Positions 25,061 to 37,497 of a stretch of DNA of 64,000 nucleotides are shown in pieces. The notes beneath the pieces are model-generated. The model had not been told where the DNA came from and ran no database searches. It saw only the letters and a list, made by a program, of their open reading frames with translations. Numbering within the stretch: the stretch's first letter is position 1; every line of letters begins with the position of its first letter. Source of the DNA: Dysidea avara (Eukaryota; Porifera; Demospongiae; Dictyoceratida; Dysideidae); NCBI RefSeq assembly GCF_963678975.1, contig NC_089277.1, positions 24,316,672 through 24,380,671 of the forward strand. Reading direction: 5' to 3'. Made by a program: the position numbers and the translations under genes.

Positions 25061-25354
25061 CCTAAAAAAGTAACAAGCAAAACAAGATTGAGGTACTCTA
25101 ATAAAAGTCACCACATGCAACACTTAAGAATTCTCCACAGTTGCTGAGTATTTGTGAAAAATGGCATCTGCATTACCATCCCATTAGCCACTAATAGCTA
25201 GCTATGCTCATCCGTTCAATGTGTGCCATGAGCCAAATCTATGTTGGACAAAATAAATTGCTAGATCCTTCAATTTCATTTGGAAAAAAGCCATAGTTAT
25301 AATACTAAATGCTCATCACAGTTTGGCATTTAACTTCCACCAAAAAAACATTTT

Positions 25355-25612
25355 CGACATGCTGCTGCGCAATGGTGGAACGGATTACCTGATGACATCT
25401 TTTTATCATCAAACTTTCCGGCCGCTGTTTTTGACTTCTTAAGGCTTGTTGTGTAGTGAATAATTAATTGTATTTTTATGTGTAATATAGTTGTTTTTGC
25501 ATGTGTCACCTCATCATACTTTTATGTGTAACCCCCTATATGTGTGAAATGTTCCAGTAAGGAAGAATGGCTATGCCAATTACCGTGAGGTTAAATTAAA
25601 AGTCAATCAATC
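25355..25612 (+). mobile_element. 3' end of a 5'-truncated LINE (CR1/L2-like)
   Basis: Frame 25355-25456 reads RHAAAQWWNGLPDDIFLSSN and ends LRLVV*. W(N)GLPDDI is the usual C-terminal motif of non-LTR reverse transcriptases. The element stops in TCAATCAATC at 25603-25612, a short tandem 3' end as seen in CR1/L2-type LINEs. Everything upstream is missing. Confidence 0.7.
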
Positions 25613-25997
25613 CTCCTTGCCAAAACCTGGTGCAGAACATGCTCTATCTATAGTATTGCCTCAGCATCAAAACATGTGGCCAGGCCTAAAAATTAATTAT
25701 CAGAATATTGCTCTAACTATATACAGGGCGACTATGATATTGCCTATGGTAATCTAAAGTGTTAAAGTATATACGTAAGCACAAGAACGCACGATACCTC
25801 CGACAATATTATAGTTCATGATCAGTCCATGAAAACCATATTGCTCAATATACAAACTATTATTTACATAATATAAATGCATAATATTCTGTATACGTAA
25901 TGCCATCATTGTGGGTTAAAACATTCTGTATGTGTGTGTGTACAGTACATTTGTGCAGAAATTATAATGTGTGTACAAAAGAAAGTTATGTATGTAA

Positions 25998-28900
25998 TTA
26001 ATCTGCACCTATCAGTGGTTCTTGAAAGTTCGCAAAGTTATACTGAGCCTCTGGAATTTCCATAGTAAATCTTTCATTATGAATTTGCTTGCCGCTGTGG
26101 CACTTTTCAAATATATAATTCCATACAGCTGTTACAGTTTTAGTTGATTTGGCACAATAAATGGTGATGACAAAAGTATAAAGATGATAAACTAAAATAA
26201 TCAGAAAGTGAAGAAATGACAGACCAACCATCACATTTACTGTGATTATGTCCATTGTTTCATTTCCATTGAATATGAGCAATATACACATTATGACAAA
26301 GTTGTATAATAATAACAATTCCTGAATATTTATTAACTTGTTCTTGTAAGGCTGGATATATCCCTGAAATATAGCCACAGTAACAATTATAATACAACTT
26401 ACTGTAAGGCTTATATTTTTTCCTAAAACACAAAGTAGAACCATCACATTTCTGATGAACAGTTGTATTCCAAGCCAGTAATAGTATTGATACTTATATG
26501 GACCTTGAAAAGCATCTATCAATGGTTTAAAGCGATGAATTACTTTAAACCTCATCAGCAACTTAGTAAACAACAATATTGCATTAAACATTAACGAGAA
26601 CAGAAACAACATAAAGCATACACTAATCAAAAGTGAAAACTTCCATCCAAATAGTGGAATAGTTGGATAAAGTAACCAAAGATTTTTGGAACTGTGACTT
26701 GGTATAGTGATGATGGTAGTGTACAAAGGTACGCTAGCAATGGCTTGTAGCATACTAGTGTAGGTAAGCATAAACAAGGTTGCTAGTACTGGTAGTGCTC
26801 TGTTAAATGTTAACCGATAAACTTTGGTAGAGTATCTACTGCCAATAATAAATGTGATAGCAAGCAGTACCAAATAAATTGGGTATGTTAGTTGTACCCA
26901 AATCTTAGCATACATGTTCATTCCTTTGTAAAAGCATGCTTCAAAAGACGGAACAAGATTAAGAATGTATATGTAAATATGTGAAAATACTGTTAATCTG
27001 GTTTGCAAATGGATATATTTACTGATAGTCGAAATCATATTTGTGTACAATATGAGGCCATTAAAACTTCCCCCAGTCACTGTCAAGTTAAGAAAAAACA
27101 AAAGCATGACTAGGAATAGGCCAGTAAATGCAAAATAGATGATGTACAGTAAATGCAGATTAGAACATTTTTTTACACTTCCTTGAACCAAAAACTATAC
27201 TGTATCCTTCCATACATTGAGAACATAGTAGACCAGTTCTGTGAGGCTGACACTGAGTATCTGGATAGCGCAAATCAATCCTTGTTGTATCTTTTAAGCA
27301 ATAGTATATAGGACAATCAGTAGACACTCTATAATAATGAGTATTTGAGTTTATTGAATCAATACCTAATATGTAAATATTGGGAAACCGAGCTACTGTT
27401 TGACTACTTATCATACACTCACCAATGTATTTTCTTAGATCAGGATCACAGTCACAAATTCCATGTTGTAATGTAAATCCTAATGGACATGGAAGAAGGT
27501 GGACATAAAAGGCATCATAAAGTGTGAACAAGTTTGGTTGAGCTGTAACAAATAACTCACAAATGTTTAAATAATCTGAAGCAATGGGAAAATGGACAGT
27601 TCTGCTTTGGTTTCCATGGAACATGTGCCTCATACTGCCACGTTCATAAATTTTACAAGCCGATTCAGGTAAATTATCATTATATGTTTCAACATACATG
27701 ATACCAACCTTTTCATCATTATAAGGTAAACACAAATCCACAGTCAAATTTTCACCAGGATATACAGGACCTAACTGATCAACACTACAATTGTAATGTG
27801 ATGATAGTGGACAGTGGCAAACTGTGGTGTGGTCTCCCAACTTTGTAATGGATTGGCTATATTTATACTCTTTTATATGTATGATTTTGTTGTTTACAGC
27901 TAAAGGAGTTTCATCTTGAAATGTGGTACCAGGAGCCCATTTACAATGTGATATTAGTCGATGAATCGTATACTGCAGTCCAGTACCATATTTCCAGATG
28001 GTTGAGTGTTGTGAACCCAAATTAAAGACTAAATTAATCTGAAAGTTACTGTACTGGTTTTTTGTAATTGAATAGTACTGAAAAAGACAGTAAGGGTATG
28101 GATAATTGGTTCTAATTGGAACATATATTAGTTCATTAGCAATACGGTTATAGAATAAGGTTATATTGGCACTACCTTGTAGCACCAAGTAACACTTTTC
28201 ACAGCTCAGATGAATTACATAATTGCAGGAATTATCAGCAAACAATGTTTTATTTGAGAAGCTTAATTTGGAGGAAGATAAGTAAACTATCTCCATTAGC
28301 ACTGCGTTTCCAATAAATTTAGTGATCCCATTAAAGTGCATCTGTGAAAATTTTAATGATGGTAATACTTTTTGAGAATGATTCTCTTTTATAACAAAAT
28401 AACCTTCAGTGGAAATCACAATAAATGAGTGATCATGTGAAGATGAGTATTCTGTTGATGTTTCTAAAAGAATTTGTTGATTTCTATAAAATGTTACATT
28501 TTTGAATTTAATAATTATTTTTGTCTGGTTGTGAAAACATTTTGAAACTTTGTTAAAAGTTAGAAGTGAAATGTCATATGCTTCATAATGATCTCCATCA
28601 TTTGCATTGGAGAATACAGTTTCATCAAAGGTAACATCAATCTCTGGATGCTGATCAATGTAGCAATCAACAAAATAGTCTACTCTAATAAGTTCATTTG
28701 TTACATTGTTTGAAACAAAGTTGCACTTGTCAAAGTAAATGACAGTATTCTTTGATGAAGAAATCTCAATATTTATATTTTTGCCACCCTTCCATTTAGA
28801 GAAGTTTGAATTTGTAATAGCTAAGAACACACAGAAATAATTTAGTATGATATCAAACCTTTTCCTATCTGAGCTATAAACGCAACCACCTATCAGTGAA

Positions 28901-29524
28901 ATATTGTTAATATTAATGAAGACTTTATCATCTTCTCTTACAGCAATATCATATGGACTGTAATAGTGCCACTGTACTCCACAACTGCACCTGTTTATTA
29001 TTATAGTAATATTTTCTAAGTTATTACTTCCCATCACATTAAAGCTGATATACCATATTCTACTGGGTTGTAAACACATGAATTAATGATACTCACATTA
29101 GAGCAATAATTCAAGGAAATGGCTGCCCAATAATCTGTTACTCCAAATTCTAACTTTGAGCTACCACATTCTTCAAATTTCAAAGAATTTATCAACAAAT
29201 TAGTGCATTGTAGAAATATATGTGATGATTTGATAAGCATCGGATGGCACTTACAGAGAAGGGGTATTCATTGGTGCTTGGAGTACTAATGAGTGACAAG
29301 TTAATTAGACTTTGAATAGCTAAGTCTCTTTTAATATAATAATATTCTCCTTGACCAAAGAGCAATGTTGTATCAGACACAAAGTACACATCAGAGTTGT
29401 TAGTGAAGTATTCTAGTGTATGACAATGTGGTTGTACACATGGAGTATCATCAGGATGAACATGATATTGATTATGAGCAGCAAGTACGACAGTTAGTAG
29501 TTCAGCAAGAAAAGCGTGAAACAT
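25998..29524 (-). CDS. Paralogue B: signal peptide, large ectodomain, 7TM-like membrane protein (three frameshifts)
   Basis: The start is taken at MFHAFLAELLTVVLAAH (29524), a signal peptide. The ectodomain of about 750 residues is Asn/Ser-rich with repeated hydrophobic strands and many N-glycosylation motifs, suggesting a beta-helix. The hinge CQPHRTGLLCSQCMEGYSIV is followed by helices beginning HLLYIIYFAFTGLFLVMLLF, PVLATLFMLTYTSMLQAI and ELLLLYNFVIMCILLIF, seven or eight in all, and a short tail. Three single-base breaks interrupt an otherwise open frame: near 29205, near 29050 and in an A7 run near 27170. Two of the three fall at short homopolymers, so they may be assembly errors in a live gene or early decay. 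There are no introns. It shares about 60 percent or more of residues with paralogue A, its tandem neighbour on the same strand. Confidence 0.7.
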
Positions 29525-29545
29525 GTTGCTATAGAAGTTGAACAA

Positions 29546-30243
29546 TATTTTTTCAAGACAAAAAGAAAGAATCTGTTTGAATCATGTTATAAAGTACAAG
29601 AATCAAAGAAATAAAAAAAGTTGTGAAACAGTTAAGGGATAGAGATGAAATGCTTCATCTGAGCATGTTCCCCAACTATCAGTTACTGAAATTGTGAAAT
29701 GACCATTATGCCTTGTTTTTAGCTATGTACAGCCCATTACACAGTGTTACAAAGCAAGAACACACTGAAAAGGATCCCTGCAACCAATTCAGTTAGAATG
29801 GACAACTTGGATGATTCCTGTTACTAACATAATTATAGAGAAGCCATTATGCAGAGCTACCACGAATCAACAATTTTGCACTATCAGCAAAGATAAATGG
29901 GACACAAAGGAGGTCCATGAAGCATGCACTGTATGTACTGCAGTGTGTCAAAAGGCACCTACCTGTCTGGCTGAATCAATCTCGAACAGTGAAAAAAATC
30001 ATGTCTGTAGCCCTAGCCATTATCGAGTTAATCTTGTTTAAAGGAACTGTCAGTCAGTCAGTCAAAAATAATAGTTTTAAAATTTTGTAGGAACGGTTTC
30101 AGGCTGTACAGAAGGCACTTTTGGGCTTGGTTATACTTGACCAATACTGCTGAAGTTGTTGTGAGGCTGGTTTTTAGGTGATCTTTTTGGCCAGAAAAAC
30201 CCAGACTTTCATGATCCCTAATAAGCAGTACTATCATACTATA
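29546..30243. other. Region upstream of paralogue B
   Basis: The promoter of paralogue B would lie here, but I cannot point to a specific element. An open frame at 29811-30041 (plus) is cysteine-containing without a recognised domain. Confidence 0.3.
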
Positions 30244-30903
30244 TGTGACCAGATTTTACAGAACCGATCCAAATCGCACATCAGGCAAAATCAAACTAGC
30301 ACCACCAGTGGATAGCTACACTATCGTACTACAAGTTTTGACCCTCAGCACTACTCAAACTACACGAAGCTGGTTTTTACACACGTCTTTTCTGGGTGGT
30401 GTGGAGTGCTCAAATGGCGGTTTCAGGCCTTGTGAAGGACCTGGCTTGGCAAGAGTCAGTGGTTTACTGGTGGACAGCCTTATAATGTTGGCCAGACGTG
30501 TTCTCTGCTGATTTTGCTACATGTCAGCCACTAAGGAGCCAGGACAGCCCTGTAATCTGGTGTCTGGACTCCAATCGTGGTCTGCCTCCATTTTGAGGTC
30601 TAACTTTTGCCCTCCCCGCCACCCCCAGCCTCCACCCCCAGCCTCCACCCCTTTGTGAGTACTCGTGATACTACTTCGCTCGTCCAACTGCTCAGATTTT
30701 CTATCTTATTTGGCGGGAAACTGTACAAGCAGCTACATATACTGGAAGTGGCTTGAAAGGTAATAGATTGATGCATCTTTTGTGTAAATTTCATACGCGT
30801 GCTTGCTATCCTTGGAGAGTTATGCTGGCTTCAATTCATTAAAACCGTTTATCTCGGAACTTCTAATGTGCGATTTGGATCGTTTTTCCAAAATCCAGTC
30901 ACA
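30244..30903. mobile_element. TIR element with TGTGACC...GGTCACA-type ends
   Basis: TGTGACCAGATTTTACAGAA at 30244 is inverted at 30865-30903 (GATTTGGATCG...CCAGTCACA). Arms are about 38 bp with ATCCAAATCGCACAT conserved. A related end, TATGTGACCCAGTCTGGGAA, lies alone near 23516. The target duplication is unclear. Confidence 0.6.
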
Positions 30904-31325
30904 ATTATTCTTAGCAGGTAGCTGGTGGCACCACCAGGCAAGGTGATGGGGCTATGCAAATAATCTGGCTCATCACTACAACCCTAACGCTAGTGTTAAG
31001 TACTGAAGCAACAAAGGAAAACATATACGCTAAAACAATAGCCTCTGTCACGCTTTATCATTGCGAGTACACGTGTATCGTAAGTGTATTCTAATTGATT
31101 AGTGCATGCGCTATTATTATTATTATTATTGTTAATTAGCAAAGCCCACTGGGCGCAACACGCTAATGAGCATTACAATCACACATTATATCAAGACACA
31201 CGGTAGTGTGTCGTGCGGCCCAAGAAGCCGGCGCGTAACACCCGTGAGTATATTGACAGGAAGAAAGAAAACGCAATTTTCGCACCTCCGTAGCTCTGTG
31301 CTTCCTTGATGAAACAAGACGATTT

Positions 31326-31862
31326 TTGCTGTGGACATGCCCCCCAACTGCAGCACTCCACATTCCAAATTTGAGCGAAATCGCTTCGCGCGTTCCCGAG
31401 ATATGCGACTTCAAACATTGGCTCAGTTTCTTCGTTTTTTTTTTTTTCTTCTTCTTCTTCTTCTTCTTATTTTTCTTTTTCTTGTCGCACACTTACAAAA
31501 ACTGCTATAAAACTCGCACGCCATATCCGATTGCCTTGAAATTTGGCACACAGAAGGGGGATATAAAGGCGCATCTCGGTACCAACTTTGGCTGGAATAC
31601 GATAAACAGGCAAAGAGTTATGAGCGATTATTCACGAAAATTAACACCAATATGTTGTCACGCCTACAGGGTAAACCGCGTATGGGAAGAAGCTGAAAAT
31701 CGGTGGGTGAATAGGTTAACTATTGAACCTCAAACCTTTTGTGGTTTGAAAGAAATCGAGCTAAAAACCAGGAAGATACAACGAAAAAACCAACAGTGTG
31801 TAACAATTACGCAATCGAGATTAGCTAATAAAAAACGACTGCTTGCCACGCCTACCAGGTAA
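31326..31862 (+). other. Open frame in composite body, conserved among copies
   Basis: The 178-codon frame includes a poly-Phe run from the T tract, then IALKFGTQKGDIKAHLGTN and SDYSRKLTPICCHAYRVNR. The same frame is open in C3 (minus, 39539-39724: GLKFGTLKGLIKA, CHAYRIN), C5 (from about 53118) and C1 (from about 7660), each with different substitutions. It may be a captured or vestigial coding segment. No known domain is recognised. Confidence 0.35.
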
Positions 31863-32063
31863 ACCGCTTGGGGTAATGCTTTGAAAATCGCTGTACAGAT
31901 GGAGTTATCATCTTAGAAAGGCTCTTCAATGGTGTAGAAGAATCAGACTTAAAACCACGGAGTTATAACACGAAATCCAACTTAGTGTAGCAAGTGTGAG
32001 ATCGAGATACTCTAATAGAGCAGTCATCCTAATAGAGCAGTCATCCTAATAGAGCAGTCACCC

Positions 32064-34788
32064 GAAGAGAATTCAAGAGATCAGCTAGAAACAAGTAACC
32101 TGTATAGAGATCAGCTACAAACAAGCCACCCTGTAGAGAGATCAGCCACAAACAATTCACCCTGTAGAGAGATCAGCTAGAAGAAGTTACCTTGTAGGGA
32201 ATTCATGCAACTATAGAAAGAGATAATTCAGCTAGAAGAAATCACCTTGTAGAGTTCAGCTACAAAGAAACCACAATGTAGAGAGTTCAGATACAAAGAA
32301 ACCACCATGTAGAGAATTCGTTTACAAACAAGTCACCCTATAGAAAGATCAGCTAGAAGAAGTTACCTCGTAGAGAGTTCAGTTACAAAGAAACCACCAT
32401 GTAGAGAATTCATTTACAAACTAGTGACCCTGTAGAGACATCAGCTAGAAGAAGTTACCTTGTAAAGAGTTCAGCTACATAGAAACCATTCTGTAAAGAG
32501 CTCAGCTACAAACAAATCACCCTGTAGAGAGATCAGCTAGAAGAAGTTACCTTGTTGATAGTTCAGCTACAAAGAAACCATCATGTAGAGAGTTCAGCTA
32601 CAAACAAATCTCCCTGTAGAGAGATCAGCTAAAAGAAGTTACCTTGTAGAGAGTTCAGCTTCAAACAAATCACCCTGTAGAAAGATCAGCTACAAACAAA
32701 TCTCCCTGTAGAGAGATTAGCTAGAAGTTATCTTGTAGAGAGTTCAGCTACAAAGAAACCATCATGTAGAGAGTTCAGCTACAAACAAATCTCCCTGTAG
32801 AGAGATCAGCTAGAAGAAGTTACCTTGTAGAGAGTTCAGCTTCAAACAAATCACCCTGTAGAAAGATCAGCTAGAAGAGGTCACCTTGTAGAGAGTTCAG
32901 TTACAAAAAAACCACCATGTAGAGAGCTCAGCTACAAACCAGTGACCTTGTAGAGACTTCAGCTAGAAGAAGTTACCTTGTAGATAGTTCAGCTACAAAG
33001 AAACCATTCTTTAAAGAGCTCAGCTGCAAACAAATCACCTGTAAAGAATTCAGCTACAAATAAATCACCCTGTAGAAAGATGAGCTAGAAAAAGTTACCT
33101 TGTAGAGAGTTCAGTTACAAAGAAACCACCATGTAGAGAATTCAGCTACAAACTAGTGACCCTGTAAAGACATCAGCTAGAAGAAGTTACCTTGAGAGAG
33201 TTCAGCTACAAAGAAACCATTATTTAAAGAGCTCAGCTGCAAACAAATCACCTATATAGAATTCAGCTACAAACAAATCACCATGTAGAGAAATCAGCTA
33301 GAAGAAGTTAACTTGTAGAGAGTTCAGCTACAAACAAATCACCCTGTATAGAGATCAGCTAGAAGAAGTTACCTTGTAGAGAGTTCAGCTACAAAGAAAC
33401 CACCATGTAGAGAGTTCAGCTGCAAAGAAATCACCCTGTATAAAATTCTGCCACGAACAAATTGCCCTGTAGAAAGATCAGTTAGAAGAAGTTACCTTGT
33501 AGAGAGTTCAGCTACAAAGAAACCATTCTGTAAACAGCTCAGCTGCAAACAAATCACCTGTACAGAATTCAGCTACAAACAAATCACCCTGTAGAGAGAT
33601 CAACTAGAAGAAATTACTTTGTAGAGAGTTCAGCTACAAAGAAACCACCATGTAGAGAGTTCAGCTGCAAACAAATCACCCTGTAGAAAATACAGCCACA
33701 AACAAATTGCCCTGTAGAAAGATCAGTTAGATGAAGTTACCTTTTAGAGAGTTCAGCTACAAAGAAACCACCCTGTAGAGAGATCAGCTAGAAGAAGTTA
33801 CCTTGTAGATCGTTCAGCTACAAACAAATCACCCTGTAGAGAGATCAGCTAGAAGAAGTTACCTTGTAGAGAGTTCAGCTACAAAGAAACCACCATGTAG
33901 AGAGTTCAGCTGCAAAGAAATCACCCTGTAGAAAATTCTGCCACAAACAAATTGCCCTGTATAGAGAGATCAGTTAGAAGAAGTTACCTTTTAGAGAGTT
34001 CAGCTACAAAGAAACCATTCTGTAAAGAGCTCAGCTGCAAACAAATCACCTGTACAGAATTCAGCTACAAACAAATCACCCTGTAGAGAGATCAGCTAGA
34101 AGAAATTACCTTGTAGATAGTTCAGCTACAAACAAATCACGCTGTAGAAAGATCAGTTAGAAGAAGTTACTTTGTAGAGAGTTCAGCTACAAAGAAACCA
34201 TTCTGTAAAGAGCTCAGCTGCAAACAAATCACCTGTACAGAATTCAGCTACAAACAAATCACCCTGTAGAGAGATCAGCTAGAAGAAATTACATTGTAGA
34301 TAGTTCAGCTACAAACAAATCACGCTGTAGAAAGATCAGTTAGAAGAAGTTACTTTGTAGAGAGTTCAGCTACAAAGAAACCATTCTGTAAAGAGCTCAG
34401 CTGCAAACAAATCACCTGTACAGAATTCAGCTACAAACAAATCACCCTGTAGAGAGATCAGCTAGAAGAAATTACATTGTAGATAGTTCAGCTACAAACA
34501 AATCACGCTGTAGAAAGATCAGTTAGAAGAAGTTACTTTGTAGAGAGTTCAGCTACAAAGAAACCATTTTGTAAAGAGCTCAGCTGCAAACAAATCACCT
34601 GTACAGAATTCAGCTACGAACAAATCACCCTGTAGAGAGATCAGCTAGAAGAAGTTACCTTGTAGATAGTTCAGCTACAAACAAATCTCCCTGTAGAGAG
34701 ATCAGCTAGAAGAAATTATCTTGTAGAGAGTTCAGCTACAAAGAAATCATCATGTGGAGAGTTCAGCTGCAAAGAAATCACCACTGCC
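32064..34788 (+). repeat. Satellite array in C2: ~30.5-nt unit, 61-bp dimer, 183-bp higher order
   Basis: Units alternate between GTAGAGAGTTCAGCTACAAA and GTAGAGAGATCAGCTAGAAG types, 30 or 31 nt each, so the natural period is a 61-bp dimer. The word CACGCTGTAGAAAGATCAGT begins a period at 34138, 34321 and 34504, exactly 183 bp apart (three dimers). That marks recent higher-order amplification at the right end, while the left part is more irregular. The array is roughly 89 monomers. It is noncoding in every frame over its length. Confidence 0.9.
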
Positions 34789-35053
34789 CAAATTTCAAGG
34801 CAATAGCTCTTTCCATTCTGAAGTTATCAATTGTCAAAGTTGGCAAATTGGATGTGTATGGAAGGCCCCTTTTCGCAAATCCGGTCCCATATGTATTATA
34901 TATATAATTTGTACATTTACTGATAAAATATTTAAAGTACATCTACTTCATCTTTTCTTCTTCCTGTAGTAAAGAAAAAAAACATAGGTTAAAAAAGTCC
35001 CAAAGCTGGCCATAGGCCGGCTTTGGGGTATACAAATACAAAAAGAAATGAAA

Positions 35054-35372
35054 TCTAATCCAAAACAGCCAAGCTGTAAAAACAGTGTGCGGCCCTCAGA
35101 AAGGCTATGGTGAAAAAAGATGTGAAATCCAAGGTGGCGGCCAAGAAATGGCTGTGATGGTAGGTTAATGGTAAAAATTTTAATAACGACAATTCAGGTG
35201 AATTTTTGTGCCGCTTCACAAAATTTACCTGAATTGTCATTATTAAAATTTTTACCATTAACCTACCATCACAGCCATTTCTTGGCCGCCACCTTGGATT
35301 TCACATCTTTTTTCACCATAGCCTTTCTGAGGGCCGCACACTGTTTTTACAGCTTGGCTGTTTTGGATTAGA
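35054..35372. repeat. Palindromic tail of C2
   Basis: Arms run from TCTAATCCAAAACAGCCAAG to CTTGGCTGTTTTGGATTAGA. GGTGGCGGCCAAGAAATGGC is mirrored, and a short non-palindromic loop lies near 35210. The two 67-codon open frames on opposite strands are the two arms, not genes. Confidence 0.9.
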
Positions 35373-37050
35373 TTATATTACTTACAGCGTTCTTAAATGT
35401 TTTAAGATCTATTTTGTCGATGTTAGGAATTTGAAGGGAGTTCCATTGAATAATTGTTCGAGGGAGGAAGGAGTATTTGTACACATCAACTCTTGTTTGC
35501 AATTGAGTTAGCTTGAGAGGATGTTGAGCACGGGTGGAGGACACTGGAGTTGGTGACGGTAAGCAATGATCAGGTATTGCTAGTAAGTTCCTGACAATCT
35601 TGAATAAGAAGGTGAGTCTAGCAATTGTTCTTCTGTTTTGAAGTGTAGGCCATTCAAGACTGGTTAACATGTCTGTGATGCTATCATGGTTTTGGTTAGA
35701 TCTGTGCCAGGGTTTGTTCAAAACGAAACGAGCAGCGCGGTGTTGAATCATTTCTAGTTTACTAATACTAGTGTGATGATAGGGGTCCCAGATGGTTGAG
35801 CAGTATTCTAATGATGGTAAGAGCAATTGTTTGTAGACGTGTTCTTTAATTTCTGATGGTGCATTGTGGAGATTTCTTTTTAAGAATCCAAGGAGTCGAT
35901 TTGCCTTGTTACAGATGTAATTGATGTGAGGATCCCATGATAATTTGTGGTGGAGACGGATTCCAAGGTAATTGTGTTCTAATACTGTAGCCAGTGGAAT
36001 GTCGGACATTTTGTATGTGAAAGTACTCTTGTTATGGTGTGTTGTTATCTGTAAAATTTTACATTTGGAGATGTTGAATTCCATCATCCAGTCAGTTGCC
36101 CATCTTGTCAGTGAGTTTAAATCATCTTGAAGTATTTTATGGTCTTGTGGTGTTTTAATGGTTTTGTAAATAAGGATATCATCTGCAAAAAGACGGATCT
36201 CACTTTGGATGTTGGAAATGATGTCATTGATATAAATCAAGAATAGAACTGGTCCAAGAACAGACCCTTGGGGAACACCAGATGTTACATCACAAGTGGA
36301 TGATTTAGAACCTTCTACTATAACTTGCTGTGTGCGACCATGAAGAAAGGATTTAAGCCAGTGTAATACATTCCCTCTTATTCCATAGTGCCTTAGTTTG
36401 TAGAGGAGTCTTGAGTGAGATACTTTATCAAAAGCTTTAGAAAAATCTAGTATTGCAGCATCAACTTGTAAATTTGTGTCTATTTGTTTGGTAATGTCGT
36501 TGATGGTGATAAATAATTGTGACTCACAAGAGTGCTTAGACCTGAATCCGAACTGTCTGTCAGAAAGAATATTTTGATCTTCCAGATGCTTCATTATTTG
36601 ACTTACTATAATGTGTTCCATTGATTTGCATATTACTGATGTTAATGAGATGGGGCGATAGTTTTTTGGGTCAGATTTTTGGCCTTTCTTGAATATTGGA
36701 CTGACATAGGCATGTTTCCATTGGGATGGTACAGTTCCAGTTTCTAGCGATTGTTTAAATATGTGAGTGAGCATAGGAGAAATTTCAGCTGCTGTTGTCT
36801 TTAGTACAAGTGGATGTATGGAGTCTGGACCAGGAGATTTGGATGGATCACAGTTGGTTAGAATGTTGTAAACTCCTTGTTCAGTGATTTCAAATGCTGG
36901 TAGAGATGGATGTAATGAAGGACCTTTGTCAGGAATAGTACTGCTGTCGTCATCAGTTGTGAATACAGATTTGAAATGATCATTTAAAACAGTTGCCTTT
37001 TCAATTGGGTGTATTAAAGCATTGCCATTTTCGGGATGCGCTAGTGTCAT
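35368..37050 (-). CDS. Non-LTR retrotransposon reverse transcriptase (LINE ORF2, N-terminally truncated)
   Basis: The 560-codon open frame carries the reverse transcriptase blocks in order: YVSPIFKKGQKSDPKNYRPI, DRQFGFRSKHSCESQL, AILDFSKAFDKVSH, GVPQGSVLGPVLFLIYINDI, and FADDILIY with the catalytic FADD. A thumb/connection follows with LLPSLEYCSTIWDPY and QHRAARFV, then a C-terminus reading FLPRTIIQWNSLQI. The endonuclease domain is missing, as in a 5'-truncated LINE, but the remaining frame is fully open, so insertion is comparatively young. It resembles the jockey/CR1/L2 side of the non-LTR elements. The stop codon TAA (35368-35370) lies inside the terminal TCTAATCC of the C2 palindrome. 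The LINE therefore has no 3' UTR of its own and abuts C2 directly. The protein would nick-prime and copy RNA, but without endonuclease it is probably inactive. Confidence 0.85.
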   Translation of the reverse strand: MTLAHPENGNALIHPIEKATVLNDHFKSVFTTDDDSSTIPDKGPSLHPSLPAFEITEQGVYNILTNCDPSKSPGPDSIHPLVLKTTAAEISPMLTHIFKQSLETGTVPSQWKHAYVSPIFKKGQKSDPKNYRPISLTSVICKSMEHIIVSQIMKHLEDQNILSDRQFGFRSKHSCESQLFITINDITKQIDTNLQVDAAILDFSKAFDKVSHSRLLYKLRHYGIRGNVLHWLKSFLHGRTQQVIVEGSKSSTCDVTSGVPQGSVLGPVLFLIYINDIISNIQSEIRLFADDILIYKTIKTPQDHKILQDDLNSLTRWATDWMMEFNISKCKILQITTHHNKSTFTYKMSDIPLATVLEHNYLGIRLHHKLSWDPHINYICNKANRLLGFLKRNLHNAPSEIKEHVYKQLLLPSLEYCSTIWDPYHHTSISKLEMIQHRAARFVLNKPWHRSNQNHDSITDMLTSLEWPTLQNRRTIARLTFLFKIVRNLLAIPDHCLPSPTPVSSTRAQHPLKLTQLQTRVDVYKYSFLPRTIIQWNSLQIPNIDKIDLKTFKNAVSNII

Positions 37051-37497
37051 CTGACTTGTAAAGAAGAGCAGTACCAGCAGTCATAGCTCGATAGTGGTGT
37101 CTCCAGTGTCACAAGAGATGGATAATTCCTTGATTATTGTTTCCAGCTCAGTCCGCGAGTCCAGTCCTAGTCTGGCGCCGCCTACCCTATTTAGGTGCTT
37201 ATACAAGCGCCCCGAAAATAGGGTCTGGTCTGTTTAGAATCAAGTACTTGTGCCACCGTTACCGAAAACTGTTTTTTTTTCAAATAGCAGTTAGGTAGGA
37301 TTGAGGGTAAATTTCTCAGAGATCACAGAATGACAATTAAGGAACACAATCACATGTCGATATATTTTTGCAACTGATTGAAACCCTTAAAACATCAGTG
37401 TTGCAACAGTGATTGGATTCTTCGCTGTTCGATATGTTTGTGCTTTTTGCCTTTTCTGCTTTTTGTCTTTTCTGCTATTTGTCTTTCGTAAATTTAA
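37051..37497. other. Spacer between LINE and C3
   Basis: It contains TCTGGCGCCGCCTACCCTAT and AGGTGCTTATACAAGCGCC near 37169-37215, half of the hairpin MITE seen complete at 45693-45778. The rest has no feature. Confidence 0.5.

Larger units (their letters stand above)
31191..35372 (+). mobile_element. Composite element copy C2 (head, body, 2.7-kb satellite, palindromic tail)
   Basis: The head after A31190 reads TCAAGACACACGGTAGTGTG and GTGCGGCCCAAGAAGCCGG, then the inverted ACACCCGTGAGTATATT. The body (about 31260-31990) has a T-rich tract at 31433-31490 and the conserved TGTCACGCCTACAGGGTAAA. The ACTCTAATAGAGCAGTCA box is at about 32008-32025, with CCTAATAGAGCAGTCAT repeated twice more. 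The minisatellite follows, then CTTCATCTTTTCTTCTTCCT, a GGCC hairpin (34999-35028), and a palindrome at 35054-35372. Part order matches C3 and C4. Confidence 0.75.

Noticed and set aside
32064..34788. Possible CRISPR-like array
   Set aside because: There are no spacers. Units are contiguous degenerate monomers with higher-order periodicity in a eukaryotic context.
35055..35371. Two nearly identical 67-codon frames on opposite strands
   Set aside because: Same protein from both strands is a direct consequence of the C2 palindrome.
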